A stretch of 64,000 nucleotides of DNA, taken from assembly GCA_032821775.1 (NCBI GenBank), contig JAVLRN010000004.1:3782001-3846000 (forward strand). Reading direction: 5' to 3'. Numbering within the stretch: position 1 is the first letter of the stretch; every line of letters starts with the position of its first letter. The notes under the pieces are model-generated. The model had not been told where the DNA came from. It made no database searches and saw nothing but the letters and a program-made list of their open reading frames with translations. Below, piece after piece: positions 1 to 12,700 of this stretch. The position numbers were made by a program, and so were the translations under genes. The DNA comes from Sanguinoderma infundibulare. Its lineage: Eukaryota > Basidiomycota > Agaricomycetes > Polyporales > Polyporaceae.

Positions 1-754
1 GCAAAGGAACAAAGCCTCCACAATGCCCTCAGCGCAGTTTTTGTGCGCTCGCCGGTTTCGCCGCCTTCGCGGGCTTGGGGACGGTAAAGGGGTATGGCGG
101 TTTCGTGGTAGAGCGCCGTGTCGCGGAAATAAGATGTCATGGGAACGAAGGCCACGAAGTCCGGGTGGTTATCCATCACCTGGACCGCCGGTATTGGGAC
201 GCCGCGGAGCGCGATTGAGGTAACCCACTCCATACTATCGAGGTCGCCTCGGTAGTCGCCGAGTTCCATGTCCTCGAGGTAGAATGCGCCGGAGAGACTC
301 TTGTCGCGTGCGTGCGATGGAGGTCCGATGAGAGCCACGATCCCTCGGGACGCGTTCACCACAGTATCGACGCCGCCCCGGAGCTCGACCAGGGCATTGA
401 CCATGATGATGAGGGTGGTGTTGTGCGCTAGGGTCCAGTTCCTGCCAGCGCGGCCGAGGGCGACCAAGGTCGTGTAGCCGAGATTCTGATAAACCAGCGG
501 GAGGTCGACGCCTGATCGCGAAGCGCACACATGCCTGCAGAGTAGTTGTGGTTGTGGTCAGCCCTGGAACGTGGGGCCTAGGTTGTGGTAACACCACTTA
601 GCACTCGCCGCACTTACTTGTGAGTTGGCCAGGCGGCGGTCTGGCAGTCCTTGCCGCAGTAATGTGTGATGGCACATCCAGTACATTGCTTGAGGACACC
701 GGTGTGTGCCCGAGGCTTCATACACCAGTCGCATGCGGCTGCTCGGGATGTCAT
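1..754 (-). CDS. MYND zinc-finger protein, 3' part beyond window edge
   Basis: Exon 1 runs from the ATG at 754 to 618, and exon 2 from 534 to the window edge, still open. The junction completes a Lys codon (AA + G). The donor is GTAAGTG and the acceptor TCTGCAG. Exon 1 encodes a MYND finger with the cysteine pairs ACDWC and QCTGC, then HYCGKDC and a final His, ending WPTHK just before the intron. Exon 2 aligns throughout with the neighbouring gene at 1968-2985, sharing for example GGVDTVVNA against GGVDAVVNA and a TKTALRAL-like stretch. The two are therefore tandem paralogues in the same orientation. MYND fingers usually bind proline-rich partner peptides. The remainder matches no family I can name, so the function is unknown. 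The C-terminus lies outside the window. Confidence 0.75.
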
Positions 755-1338
755 TGTAGGTGTCGTCTAGTAGGGATTAGAAAGAGCAAGTGTCGAGCAG
801 GAGGGATGTTCAGACGCAGTAGCGCAGCAGACTATGAACACGAAAGAAGGCGTGGGGCAGGTGGGAGAGGTTGGCGTGCTGGCGTCCGGGCATTGGCGCT
901 TAAGTAGTTTTCAAAGCAGTGGCTGACGTGCAAAGCGCGGAGTGGAGTACACAATAAGCGTTCCTTGCCGACGACTTGGGGAGCTGTATACAACTTCTAT
1001 TTGACCACGAGGCCGGCGCTGAGAAGATGGATGTTAAGCGACTCACCTTTGTTATAATGGGGATCCGGTCCATCATGGCATCCGAGTTGGACTACCAAAC
1101 GAAATAGCGGTTAGAACAGCGCAAGCGGTTGGGGTCGGATATAATCAAAGTTGAATGCCGCTTACAAGTAAGATCTCGACGAGCTGATGTAGCATACAAC
1201 TGAAGTTGGATGTCCAGGTTTGGAACACGGTGCATATAAGTATAGAGGTACAAAAGGGTGACCATTTGATACACTTACCTGCCGGAAGATCCCGGATCGG
1301 AATCGACACTTCCGCCCGGTTGATCAAGCGTCAACTTC
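755..1338. other. Intergenic, upstream of MYND gene
   Basis: No gene could be supported. On the minus strand, 1034-1050 carries a donor-like AAAG/GTGAGT. A matching donor-like motif lies at about 3236-3250 upstream of the sister gene. The duplication may therefore include an upstream exon or leader, but no matching acceptor before the ATG was found. Confidence 0.4.
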
Positions 1339-1571
1339 ATGTCTTCCTCCGACCACCACGACCGACTCACCCTCGCACATCTCAGCAGGTGTCGCACACT
1401 GTGCGATTTACCTGTAGAACTGGGCCTCTTGACAATCTCCCATGTCAAGACGCACAAGCCATCGCTGCGGTCATGCAGTCTCGTTTGCCAGTCTGCGTGC
1501 CGTCGCCATCGAGCACGTCTTCAGCTTCAGGGGTTTCAATGTTTCCGTCAGGGGCTCATTCGACCACCTCA
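1339..1571 (+). pseudogene. F-box protein relic
   Basis: Translation from 1339 gives an F-box-like start (DLPVELGLLTISHV, then KPSLRSCSLVCQS). Around 1500 the sensible frame shifts. The other frame continues with AIEHVFSFRGFNVSVRGSF and DHLIT, which reads as the normal continuation of basidiomycete F-box proteins, and then reaches a stop near 1584. It is short, frameshifted and lacks the leucine-rich C-terminal part, so it is a remnant rather than a gene. It does not resemble the F-box gene at 10094-11640 closely enough to be a recent copy. Confidence 0.55.
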
Positions 1572-1967
1572 TAACCGACACTTAGGCCGTCCGCCGTTGC
1601 CCTTGACGGTTCCATGATGGCTACGCTCATGCAGCTGGTTGCCGAACCTCGTCTCCTTGTCTTCCTGGTATTTTATATATGGGCTACCTCGCCACCACTG
1701 CGCAAACAATGAGATCGTGCTCTTTTGTTCTCGATTTAGGCAGAATGAGCCTGACCACGCTTGCGACTCGCACGAAGGGCAATGGCAGATTGTTACCCGA
1801 GTCTTGCCACCATATCCCCTCTCAACCCACGTTGTACGAATCGTCACGACGCACCTGTGCATAATGACCCTACAATGTAGATATCTACCTTGTGTTCAGA
1901 GTGCAATATATCGATTCCGCCGTCCGAGAAAAGCGTCCTTCGCTAACTACGCAGCCTACACTTTCAA
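1572..1967. other. Intergenic, no gene seen
   Basis: Small open frames occur on both strands, but none has splice-consistent extensions or recognisable domains. This is the 3' flank of the MYND gene that ends at 1968. Confidence 0.3.
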
Positions 1968-2985
1968 CTAGATCATATCCCATGGCCACAATTGACGATA
2001 AACGGTGAAAACGTCTTGCAGCGACAGGCCCGCCGTCTGCAACTCCAGAACCGCGGCGAGCATCGGCCAAGCCTCAGCCTGCGGCACATCGGGAGGCGTC
2101 CAGTTCCAGCTCTTCTTCTGCAGCACGAGCTTCCCTATGTCCGGCACAACCTGGCCTGCGTCCTCGGGGACGCGTAGGACGACGCCTACGTTGAGAGTGT
2201 CGATACAGAGATGCACCAGCGCTTTCAGCGCGGCCTTCGTGTGCCCGTCCAGAGCGACTCCTGTGCGCGCCTGAGGACGGTGGAGAGGGAAGGCAGTTTG
2301 CTGGTAGAGTTGCGTGTTGGAGACAAAGAGTATGACGGGGACGAGACCGACGAAGTCCGGCCGGGGATAGGTCCTCTGAAGCGTCTGCGCCGCGACTTCT
2401 CGGAGCGCAATGGCCGAGGCGGTCCATTGTCGACTCGGTGGACCGGAGAGGTCGTCTTGGTGCTTGAGGTCCGCGCCCTCCAGCACGAAAGCTGTGGAAG
2501 GACTCCCGTCATGGATAAACAATGGAGGTCCAAGTTCGAAGACGATTGATCGGGGTGCGTTTACCACGGCATCGACGCCGCCACCGAGAGCGACGAGCGC
2601 GTTGGTGATCATGATGAGGGTGAATGTCTGCGCCGACGCCCAGTTCTTGCCAGCATGGGCGACGGCGGCCATCGTCGTGAGGCCGAGATCCTCATAAACG
2701 GCGGGCAGTTCGGTTCGCGATCGAGAAGTGCACAGGTATCTGCGGGTTGGTTGGGATCAGTGGTTGGGGTCAACGCTGACGCCCAGAGCATTCTGTTAGC
2801 ATGCTTCGTACTCGTACTCACTTGTGGGATGGCCAGGCAGAGGTTTGGCATTCCTTGCTGCAGTAGTATGTGACGGCGCACCCAGCACATTGCTTAAGTA
2901 CGACGCCGTCGGCCCGAGGCTTCACACACCAATCGCATGCCGTACGGGAATGAAGCATGCCGGGGGCTCTGGACTCGACGCTCAT
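1968..2985 (-). CDS. MYND zinc-finger protein
   Basis: Two exons, 2985-2822 and 2739-1968, give 311 residues. The joined codon is AAA (Lys) at HK/YLC. The donor is GTGAGT and the acceptor CCCGCAG. The N-terminal MYND finger shows CDWC, QCAGC, YCSKEC and a closing His. The remaining 250 residues are a conserved but unnamed domain shared with the gene at 1-754. The start MSVESRAPG was chosen because it lies at the same distance from the finger as the ATG of the sister gene; an in-frame ATG further upstream also exists. Tandem duplication with its left neighbour is clear from protein and gene structure. Role unknown; MYND proteins are typically adaptors in transcription or signalling. Confidence 0.75.
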
Positions 2986-4059
2986 GGTGGGTACCGACAA
3001 GTAGGGACGAGAATAACACGTCGATGATGAAAGAGGGGAGAGATAAGTGTCGAGAGGAAGAGGTTTGCGGATGGAGTAGAAGAGCAACACGAACGGTGGT
3101 TGGTTGTCAACACAACAGTCGAAGTATATAGCACGAGTGGCGCCAACAAACAGCCTTCCGCGATCACGCGCTCTATAACTTATTGCTTCGAATGAGTTTA
3201 ATCATGCAGGCACTCCGAAAATGGGGGTCAAGTAACTCACCTTCGTCATAATGGCGATTCAGCACACATTCCGTCCGATGGGAAACCGTGAAAGCCTGTG
3301 TCGCTTGGATTACTCTATGCGACGTCCGTAAAGACATCCAAGACAACACTCACTTGAAGAATGCGTGGCTGCGCGAATACCAGGGATACAACATATGCCT
3401 ACCATTGTTCTTTGGGGTGTCCCGAGCCTTGAGAGGATCGCAGTGGCGCGACTCCAAGTTGAGTGAGAGTTGGTGAGCGCGGCTTGGCGCACTATCGAGA
3501 CTAGGAAAGACTCCGTCCCCTTCCACTCGGGCGAAGTTCAACCTGGGGATGAAGAGCATACAATAAATGAATGAAACCAGGAAGCCCAGAATGGTACTCA
3601 CGTCTCGGTGTCGTTTGAACCTCCTCCCGCTCCAACTCCGGACTCGGGCCCGTCCTCATCGGAAACTTGAATTCGATACCGATTTCATAGACAAACAGCA
3701 TGGAGACTTGGCGGGAGGAAAAGGTGTCCAGTGCGCGCAACCTGACTGCGATCGATCTTCCTTTACCGGAACCTGCCCTAAACGATCACGTGGATATTCA
3801 GGGCAGACTCGCCAGTGCCACTCAGGCTGCCGTCCCTGTGCATGTCCCAACTTGTAGCCAAAACGCGGTGGATCATAATGTCTCATGGGCAGCTCGAGCC
3901 GATGTCGCTCATTGTCGCGGCCGAGCTCTTCATCCGCCAGGCGACCCCCGGGCCACAATTTAAATGTCCACTGTGTGGTTAGAATACAACACCGTATTGT
4001 CAGAGGAATCCGTACTTTGCTAATACACTGTTTGCTATTTCCAGCTAAACCAAGTTAAC
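2986..4059. other. Intergenic with palindromic repeat
   Basis: Contains the probable promoter of the MYND gene and the imperfect palindrome at 3773-3806. Nothing in 3300-3760 could be assigned. The left end of the truncated MAP kinase is at 4060. No 5' kinase exons are present here on either strand. Confidence 0.4.
3773..3806. repeat. 34-bp imperfect palindrome centred on CACGTG
   Basis: The arms begin and end with CTGCCCT and its near complement AGGGCAG. The centre is the E-box-like CACGTG at 3787-3792. A second copy lies at 13314-13347, and both are preceded by CTTTACC. The inner arms differ between copies while the outer 7 bp and the centre are kept. Confidence 0.6.
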
Positions 4060-4811
<752 letters not shown>

Positions 4812-5430
4812 TCGCCTCTCTCTTTGTCACACATCCTTTTTTTCATCGCCATATTGCAGTCTTGAAGTACCTAGACCACTACTGTCTCTCATACACGACT
4901 TGCGGCCACTTTCTCTCTCGCACGTTAGCTGTCTTCGCGTCTCTCTTGAACTCTCGTGTATATCAGACGAAACCCACCCCTCGAAGGCTCTCTCTCTCTC
5001 TGTCTCGCACATCCAAATCGATCGATTGTACAGTATATTACTAGCTCTCACACGCGCCTTGAACCAACAACCACTGTATAACACAATCGTCGGCCTCTCC
5101 CCTCTTGTTGTATGTATGGTACCCTCTTCCTGTCTTTCACGTCCTGTCTTTCGTTCGTTTGTCTCCGTTATCTACAGGCCTGCCATGCATATGGAGAGGG
5201 GGCCTTGTCGGTGTAGTAAATTTGTGTATTACAGCCATCAAACACAATTTGGGTTTATACCGAACAACCCTTTGAAGGGCGCGTGTATTCACCGACACTA
5301 ACAGCTCACCGCTTACATACCGGATGTCGAGCGTGTGTATGCTGACCGATGTTGATTGTGCACCCTGCGCTGATTCAGGGTTTGCGACAGAAGCTGAGAA
5401 TGTGCACGGGAGACTTGAGAGGCAATGCCC
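4812..5430. other. Intergenic, pyrimidine-rich
   Basis: Contains CT-rich stretches (for example about 4987-5005) and no supportable gene. It lies between the kinase relic and the convergent bL31m-like gene. Confidence 0.4.
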
Positions 5431-5846
5431 TTACTCGTCGGAGGTCGCGAAGCCCGGAGCTGCGTGCGTCCCATTCAGACTCGGACTCGGACCTCGCATC
5501 CAGTCCGAACCGATCTCCGACGTCTTCGTTCCGCTCCCCCACTCTAGCTCCCCCAAAACCTCTACACCCCGTCCTCCTCCTCTTCTGAATGCATTTCTGA
5601 CAAGGCACACGGTGTTCCAGAGCGGGCTGCCGGTCTTGTCGCGGGTCAGGCGGACGACGGAGCGCGGGGAGGTGCAGATGGTAAGTGGCGGACGCCGGAC
5701 GATCGCCGAGCCGTCGACGCGGACACGGCGCTGGGGACTCAGAAGGACGGATGGCGGGGTTTTGGAGGCGCTTCTTGTGTTTCCAGACGTAATAGGACCC
5801 GGGCGAGGGTGAGACGGTGCGTGTTTTACCAGTACCAGGGCGCACT
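5431..5846 (-). CDS. Probable mitochondrial ribosomal protein bL31m, main exon
   Basis: One minus-strand frame is open from a plausible acceptor (CATCTCAG, at 5847) to a TAA at 5431-5433. It contains SKTPPSVLLSPQRRVRVDGS followed by TSPRSVVRLTRDKTGSPLWN. This pattern is typical of fungal mitochondrial large-subunit protein bL31: a DGS core, TSPRS, then an R-x-x-x-D-x-x-x-x-PLWN block. There is no ATG in this frame, so the mitochondrial targeting exon must lie upstream; I could not place it. The C-terminal end after the core (FRRGGRGVEVLGELE onward) looks less conserved, so a pseudogene or a further intron cannot be excluded. Confidence 0.45.
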
Positions 5847-7663
5847 CTGAGATGAGGCCGGGGAGCGCAGGAGGCGGCTAGGTACTCGCACGCGAATGGC
5901 GGGAGAATTGGGTTCGACATATGGTCCGCGACCTGGGTCCGAGGAGTGGTTAGCGGCGGCGCGACCGCAAGCAGTCGCAGGCACAGTGGCTGCCGTTATC
6001 CATATCCGGATACGAGCGCTTCTCCGTCGTTTTCGGTCCGTTGGACTTGACTCCTGGTGACCTGTGGCAGCTGCTGGTCGTTGACACACCTCTGCAGCTT
6101 GCAATGCTTGGTTTCGCCTGTCTATGTCATCGTTCGTGGAGTATTGTCAAGTACGGTCTAGCGTCGTGGAATTGACTGCGTGTTGCCTTCAACTCTGCCT
6201 TACCTGCCCCGAATCACGAATCACGCTGCCGTCTCCGTTCCTCCGGAGAAACACAACAAGGACAGTCTCTCACGCAACAAGGACGACATCCCGTACGGCG
6301 ATGACGTACCTCGGTTGACGACAGCGCCGATTAATCGGGTTCACCTCTGCTACCAACGAGCATGACAGCACGGCTCCGCCAACCGCCACCAGGGCATCGG
6401 TTCGTGATGTTGGCCTCGCTTCGTGTTCGTGTTCGTGTCCTTGATCACCCACTAACGTTTGCGGCCTCAGGCAAGACCGTCTTCCTCCTCTCCACCTGCT
6501 CGACTCGACCGTTTCACGCGTCGACTTCCCACCACAATTCTGAGCTCGGGCGACCGTTCGTTGGAGTCGATGGTCCAACAGAGATTATCGACATGAATGT
6601 CCTCCTGCTGCAAAACGCCTGCTTAGGCTACTTCCATTCTCCGTTACCGTACCGACAGGACCCAGTCCCGCAGCGGGCCTCCACCCAAGTCTCCGCCCGA
6701 TGTGTACGCTAAACCCTCACCCAACTTTCATGGAAACGTACGATACCCGGACGTGGAACGGACGAGACTGCGGAGCCGGGGGCTCGTGCGCAGCAACGAG
6801 GTGAATACCGCCGGATGCCATGATGTGCGTTTGCGCATACGCCGAGTTGGACCGTGCCCGTGCCGCACACCATGACTGTCACTTCGTGCGAGCATCGTAA
6901 GTATCGTGACTACCCTAGTAGCGACTCTCCTCCGACACTCACATTCCAACCCTTTTTTCAAAACTCGCAGGTCATGCGAAGTCCTCATGGACGTCTTTTC
7001 CAAACTGCGATCAGCTCGTCGTGTTCAGCTAGTACGTTGCTCGGCAAGTTATGCGAGGACTCCGATGGGCCCACTACAGCCAAGCTTGGCCGCGGCGAAT
7101 TATTGGCTCATGCCTACACTTCAGCGCAAGAATTCCAACAACCTGGTCATAGATTGGGTGCGTTTCCGAGATAAGCGTATTCATGGTAGTATGTCTGAAT
7201 ACACGCTCTACTTGTGCGCATTCTGTAGGTGCGTCTTGAACGCACACGGTCGGTCGATTGTCGTGGGGGCGCCTACCAACGACCAGAACGCACCCTAAAA
7301 CGGTTTTGCGCTGATGTTCTTTTAATAATAACCGCGCTACGAAGGCTCCACCGACCGTCGGCCACCATCCGAAACGAGATGGGGAGGCTCCGGCTGGGTC
7401 CGGTTTGAAACATGCTAACTGCGGATCCGCACATCGTACAGAAACGCCAGTGCTGCGGGCCCGCACATCGTCGGGGGGACACACCGTGACGGCTCACTAA
7501 CCTCACAACATAATGATACTCGAAGGCGTGCATCCGGTTCACGTATAAAAGCCCGTCCAGTCGTAACCTCCAAACCTCAACCGGTCGTCGTTGCACTCCA
7601 CCTGCTCCTGACACACGCTCTCTGAACACTCTCAGTTACCCAACAAACCTTGCAGTCTCCAAG
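5847..7663. other. Long intergenic stretch
   Basis: Many short open frames exist on both strands but none shows a recognisable domain or a convincing exon chain. The first exon of the bL31m-like gene may lie in 5850-6150. The segment ending at 7663 is the promoter of the secreted proline-rich gene; its CA/CT-rich leader runs up to the ATG. Confidence 0.35.
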
Positions 7664-8801
7664 ATGCGGTCTGCTGCCATCCTGTACGCTCTCGCCGCGC
7701 TCGCCATGAGCGGGTACGGGCTCCCGCTCGAGGCCCGCAACGACGGGTGCGTTCCAGCTTTTCCTCCCTCCGAGCCCTGTTCGCCTGTGCTCACGGACAC
7801 ATTTTTTGTTCTGCAGGTCGCTCGCGGTGTACGCTCGTGAGGCTGCTCCCCCGCCCCCGCCGGGTCTGCCTGGTTTGCCGCCGCCTCCCCGGCCCCAGGG
7901 CCCGCCGCCTCCCCACGCGGCTCGTGAGGCTGCTCCTCCGCCGGGGCCTCACCCGCCCCAGGGCCCTCACCCGCCCCAGGGTCCGCCGCCGCCTCCTCAC
8001 GCGGCTCGCGCAGGTCCTCCTCCGCCGGGGCCTCACCCTCAGGGCCCTCACCCGCCCCAGGGCCCTCCCCCGCCTCCCCACGCGGCTCGCGCAGGTCCTC
8101 CTCCTCCGCCGGGCCCTCACCCTCAGGGCCCTCACCCGCCCCAGGGCCCGCCGCCGCCTCCCCACGCGGCTCGTGAGGCTGCTCCTCCGCCGGGGCCTCA
8201 CCCTCAGGGCCCTCACCCGCCTCCCCACGCGGCTCGCGCAGGTCCTCCTCCGCCGGGGCCCCACCCGCCCCAGGGCCCTCACCCGCCTCAGGGCCCTCCG
8301 CCGCCTCCCCACGCGGCTCGCGCAGGTCCTCCTCCTCCGCCGGGGCCTCACCCTCAGGGCCCTCACCCGCCCCAGGGTCCCCCGCCGCCTCCCCACGCGG
8401 CTCGTGCAGGTCCTCCTCCTCCGCCGGGGCCTCACCCTCAGGGCCCTCACCCGCCCCAGGGTCCCCCGCCGCCTCCCCACGCGGCTCGCGCAGGTCCTCC
8501 TCCGCCGGGCCCTCACCCCCCTCAGGGCCCTCACCCGCCTCCCCATGCGGCCCGTGAGGCTGCCCCTCCTCCGGGCCCTCACCCCCCTCAGGGCCCTCAC
8601 CCGCCCCAAGGCCCTCCCCCGCCTCCCCATGCGGCTCGCGCAGGTCCTCCTCCTCCGGGACCTCACCCGCCCCAGGGGCCTCACCCGCCTCAGGGCCCTC
8701 CCCCGCCTCCCCACGCGGCTCGCGCAGGTCCTCCTCCCCCGGGGCCTCACCCTCAGGGCCCTCACCCGCCCCAGGGTCCGCCGCCGCCTCCCCACTTCTA
8801 A
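7664..8801 (+). CDS. Secreted proline-rich repeat protein
   Basis: Exons 7664-7746 and 7817-8801 join in frame at a Gly codon and give 355 residues. The N-terminus MRSAAILYALAALAMSGYG is a good signal peptide. After a short linker the mature protein consists almost wholly of about 11 tandem units of 22-28 residues. Each unit runs PPPPPHAAR, then AGPPPPG or EAAPPPG, then PHPQGPHPPQG. The protein ends with a partial unit PPPPPHF. It contains Pro, Gly, His, Ala and Arg with almost no hydrophobic residues, so it should be extended, probably polyproline-II, and histidine-rich. No catalytic domain is visible. A cell-wall, matrix or metal-binding role is possible but is inference. The repeat keeps long open frames on the other strand as well (7636-8889). 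I consider this frame real because it has the signal peptide and intron. Confidence 0.75.
7890..8795. repeat. Coding tandem repeat, about 66-84 bp units
   Basis: About eleven GC-rich units, each beginning near a CCCCACGCGGCTCG-like segment and differing by whole codons (PQ against PPQ, 4 or 5 prolines). Unit-length changes are multiples of three, so the frame is preserved. Two units are shortened. Confidence 0.75.
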
Positions 8802-10093
8802 GGTCGCCGTCGCGTGATGGGCAATACCCCGACTTAGCACGCCTGCCTAAAAAGTCGCTCACAGCATTCCCACCCTCCTTTTTCTTCAAGTTTCAAGTTC
8901 CCCGACGCTCGAACCCCGGAGCTAGACCTCACAACTCTGTTGCGAGGACCCGGTAGTTTGATCGATATTATTTACACAGTTGTCGTGTTCGTTTAGAGCA
9001 AAGCTAATCAATATATGTGGTTATGGTTTGCATCACAACGTCTCGCCCGGGCCGTTGGACGAGTTCAAGGTCGCGCTGCACCCGGCAAAGTACGTCGTCT
9101 CGCTGGCAACTGGTTAGTCTGTGTTGCTACATATGATCCGAGATCGATGGGGAGCATCTTGTGCTTCCGAGACATTCTGGCAGTACTTACAGTATTTGAT
9201 CGTGCTTGCTCGTCTGCGTCAGGCCTCGCGATGCACATGCAGATATGTATACAGTCATAGTGTACTCCACATGAACATACTGGCATGGGAACATAACTCT
9301 ATCGCGAATTCGAATCTATCACCTCGTCTTTTCAATGACAGTGACGCACGGTCGTTCAACCCGTGCCAGGCTGTATGGGCACAGATGCCGGCTCCACAGC
9401 GCGTGGAATGCGTTGCGAGCTGAGGTGGGTCGTGGGGATCCTGTAAGCGGTAGCATTGGGTCTATCTCCTACACCAAATGCCGACTGTGTGCTCACCTCG
9501 GATCGCGTCCCAGTATGTACAACTTCCTTCCCCGGCGCGATGAGCCCCGCCGGAACACAGGCTGTTCACACACCACTGAATCGGTATGTGAAGAGTCCTG
9601 CCGAAGCGCAGAAGGTTTAACGCCGCCCAAGGGTGTGAAAGGGTGCGGCGCGACGTTCACCCCGCTCAGCGCCTTTTGCTAACCCGCCGAGAGCGAGCAG
9701 TCTGGGGCATGCCGCTTCTAGAAGAAGCTCAAGCTCACAGGCGCGAAGTTCCCTCACCACCTGCAGAGACCTTGTGATGGCTATGCACGATGTGTGCAGT
9801 GAATTTTCACGAACTATATATCAGGCTTTGCAACTGGAAACGGAATGTTGCTTCCGACAAGCTTCCCGACCTCTCGATTGAATGGGGTATGCTACTTACC
9901 AATGGTACATTGTCGTACACGTCGAGGTTGCCGAAGTAGAAAAGATCTCTATTCAGCCATGGGCAGTCATGATAATGCGACTCGACAAGCTCAGAAAGTT
10001 GATACAGGTTCGTCCAATACACAGTCATCATGCTCGAAAACAATGAATTTGACACCTCGTGATTCCATACTCAAAATATCGCAGCATCCGTAT
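8802..10093. other. Intergenic, no gene seen
   Basis: 3' flanks of the secreted repeat gene (+) and of the F-box gene (-). Short open frames only, without domains. Confidence 0.35.
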
Positions 10094-11640
10094 TCAGATG
10101 ACACTACCGTAACGGTCTGGAAGAGGATACGTGCAATCCAAGCCCTGCGTACGCACAAGCTCGGGGCCAAGAGCGGGATCCAGCTCTGTGATCGCCACAG
10201 TCGAATCTGCGTGTTCGATCGACCAGTAACTTGGGGCGTAACCGGTGATGTCGAACGAGACGTATTGGAGTGCAGAACATGTATCGGCAAGCCGGCCCAC
10301 AACGCCGTTGAAGCGGGAAGGATGGAGGGTGGGGGAGAAAGGAGGTTCAACGTCCCGGAGTGAACTCGACCATTCTTCGTCTCGTTCGAGGCGAAGGATC
10401 AAGAACTTCGCCGAGAGCCTCAGCCCCTGGAGGAGCTCCAGTAGCGTGATCTGCACACATAATCGCCAGATGAGCTGAGACCTCCGAATCTACGGTGTGA
10501 CACACTCACCACAAAACATTCATATGCATGGTCAGTAAGGCGCCAACAAGACAAATCCAGGCGGAGATGTGTGACGCAGCTCGCTTTCTCTACAACGTCA
10601 AGCAGGGGCCCAAGTAAACGGTGGGGGCGGTAATCCGGGAGATGGAGTGTACCACCATCGTCGGCGTGGAGGACGAGGTGAGAAGGCGTCGTCTCGGCGA
10701 TGAGCGCATGCAGCCTCTGCAGGCTTTGATCCAATGATAACAACACAGCGTCGACCCGCCTGATGTGGCAGGAGAGCCCGAGAGCGTAAAGCAAATCTGG
10801 GTTCCCCCAGACATGCTCCAGACGCTGCCACGAGCCGTGCAGTTGGTGGGCTTCATTTATGTACCGGATGTGCGGTAAGAAATCACGCAGTTGCGGGATG
10901 GGGTCGAGCTCGAGGTAGGTGAGGTTGGGGAAGACTTTCTGGAGGACGTATGTGTCGAGGCCGTCGGCGGGATCGAGGTAGAGAGCGTGTAGGTTGGGAA
11001 ATTGGAGGGAGGAATCCAGGATCCGGACGTGAGTCAAGGAGAGCTTCTCGAGCGTTGCTTGGTGACGGGGAATAGTGAAGCTCTGGCGGTCCTCCCTTGT
11101 TTCACCCCAGATTTTCATGGTGGTCACGGAAGAGCCAAGTTTGTCGAGCATTGCGACAGTGCTTGCCGCAGCACAGCTGACGGAGACACGGCGGAGGTGA
11201 GGGAGTGCTTCAACAGCCCTGGACAAGGCGGAAGAATCAGAATCGGGCGCGAGTAGGTTTTCGGAATTGCCCATCTCGAGATCCTGGAGTTCTTTCGTCA
11301 GACCGAAAACTTGGATCAGCGTGCGATAGCATTCCGCGTCGTATTCTTGTGGTCGAGGTCCTGCCCCGACGGAAAGGCGAAGTTTGCGGATGTGAGGGGC
11401 GCGAGAGGGAGTGTCGCCGAGAAGGAAGCGGTAGAAGGACATGAGATCCAGCCTGTTCCTGATAGTAACGCCCCGACGGAGGAGGGGCTTGAGGCCGGTA
11501 TCGTAGAAGCTCTTGGACACCTGCATCATGTGCGACATGTCGGATTGACTCGCGATCTGGAGGAACACGAGATAGAGGACATCGGCGTTCAACGGACAGC
11601 CTCCGAGCGTGTTGTCGCGTCTGACATGACAAGGGCGCAC
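10094..11640 (-). CDS. F-box protein with leucine-rich C-terminus
   Basis: Exons 11640-10510 and 10450-10094 give 495 residues; the splice joins ECFV to ITLLELL. An N-terminal F-box-like helix bundle is visible (LNADVLYLVFLQIASQSD, then MMQVSKSFYDTGLKPLLRR). After it come hydrophobic repeats such as LPHLRRVSVS, LEKLSLTHVRI and FPNLHALYLD. This is the usual agaricomycete F-box architecture for substrate recruitment to SCF ubiquitin ligases. No named substrate domain is present. A decayed copy of its 3' half follows at about 12190-12700. The first ATG was used because the F-box begins soon after it. Confidence 0.75.
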
Positions 11641-12189
11641 TGTTTCAGTATTCGACTAAAGACTGAGAATACTGGCAGTACGTACTTGATAATGCTTGCG
11701 GCCATATTGCGACTCTACGGTTGAAGTTGCGAGGGTGTGGAGGGTGCGGGGGTAGTGAAGATGGTTGGAGTCCGAGTTCGGTGATGAGGAACGATATCAC
11801 GGTGCGGGAATAAATAAGTCTAGGAAACAATTGGGCAGATGTCAGCATTTTGGCGGATGAGGTCTGTGCATGTTCCGGAACAACAAAACCCTCTGGCACC
11901 ACCAGCGCTCATCGCTCACAAGACCCACACGATCCACCGCTCGGTCAATCAATGAAGTGCTACACCGAAGTTCAGCGCCGCGCTTGCCCACCGCCATCAC
12001 GCACGACATGATGGTCAGCTGCATGGTCGCCAAGCTCGTGGTATCGCCGACCCCGCGCGGTGGCAGGAGGTCGACTGTGACGCACGAGTGACCGACGGCG
12101 CTGGCGTGGAACGGGGAGCCACCGGACGTTCGTAGCGCTCCACAACCCGAACTGCAAAACAACTGGTTTTTTCGGTACGTCATTGTCCA
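11641..12189. other. Promoter region of F-box gene
   Basis: Upstream of the minus-strand F-box gene. No further gene recognised. Confidence 0.35.
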
Positions 12190-12700
12190 TCGGAGCATGT
12201 GTGCTCAAGCGTCACTACCATCTTGGAGACCATACGCGAACGCCAGGCACTGCGTAAACACAAGGTCGCCGAGGGTCCAGCTCTTTGATGACCACAGCGG
12301 TCGGATCTCTACCTACGTTCGACAGACCAATATCTCGGGGCATAGTTGGTGACATCGAGGGAGACGGGCTGGCGCGTATGACATGTGCCTCGGTCAGCAA
12401 GGTCATCGAAGTGGCAGGGATAGAAGCGGAATCGTCGAACCGAGCGTTATCACCGCGGTCGATGCGTCGACAGCTCCTGCATGAGCTCCAGAAGTGCGAT
12501 CTGCGAAATAGTGAATAGATAAGCTAAGAGCTCCAGGAGGCGGTAGGACTCATGAAGCACTCTTCATGTTTCCCGCCCAGCCGGCTCGCTCCAGAGAAAG
12601 AGAATTCAAAGCGAATATGGGTGACGGCTGGCCACCTCCACGGAGGACAAGGTGAGTTTCTCGAGCGTGGCCTGGTGGCGGCGAATACCGGCCCGGGGTC
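12190..12700 (-). pseudogene. Decayed copy of F-box gene 3' half
   Basis: Nucleotide similarity to the gene at 10094-11640 is clear in blocks. 12226-12370 matches 10131-10260, 12470-12515 matches the region around the last intron (10420-10475), and 12630-12680 matches 11030-11090. The blocks are closer together than in the parent, so internal sequence is deleted, and the reading frame is broken. Same orientation as the parent, so probably a tandem duplicate. Confidence 0.65.

Noticed and set aside
7636..8889. 417-residue minus-strand open frame (GEGPEGEAP repeats) opposite the proline-rich gene
   Set aside because: It is the complement of a GC-rich in-frame repeat, which keeps several frames open. 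It has no signal peptide or intron logic, while the plus frame has both.
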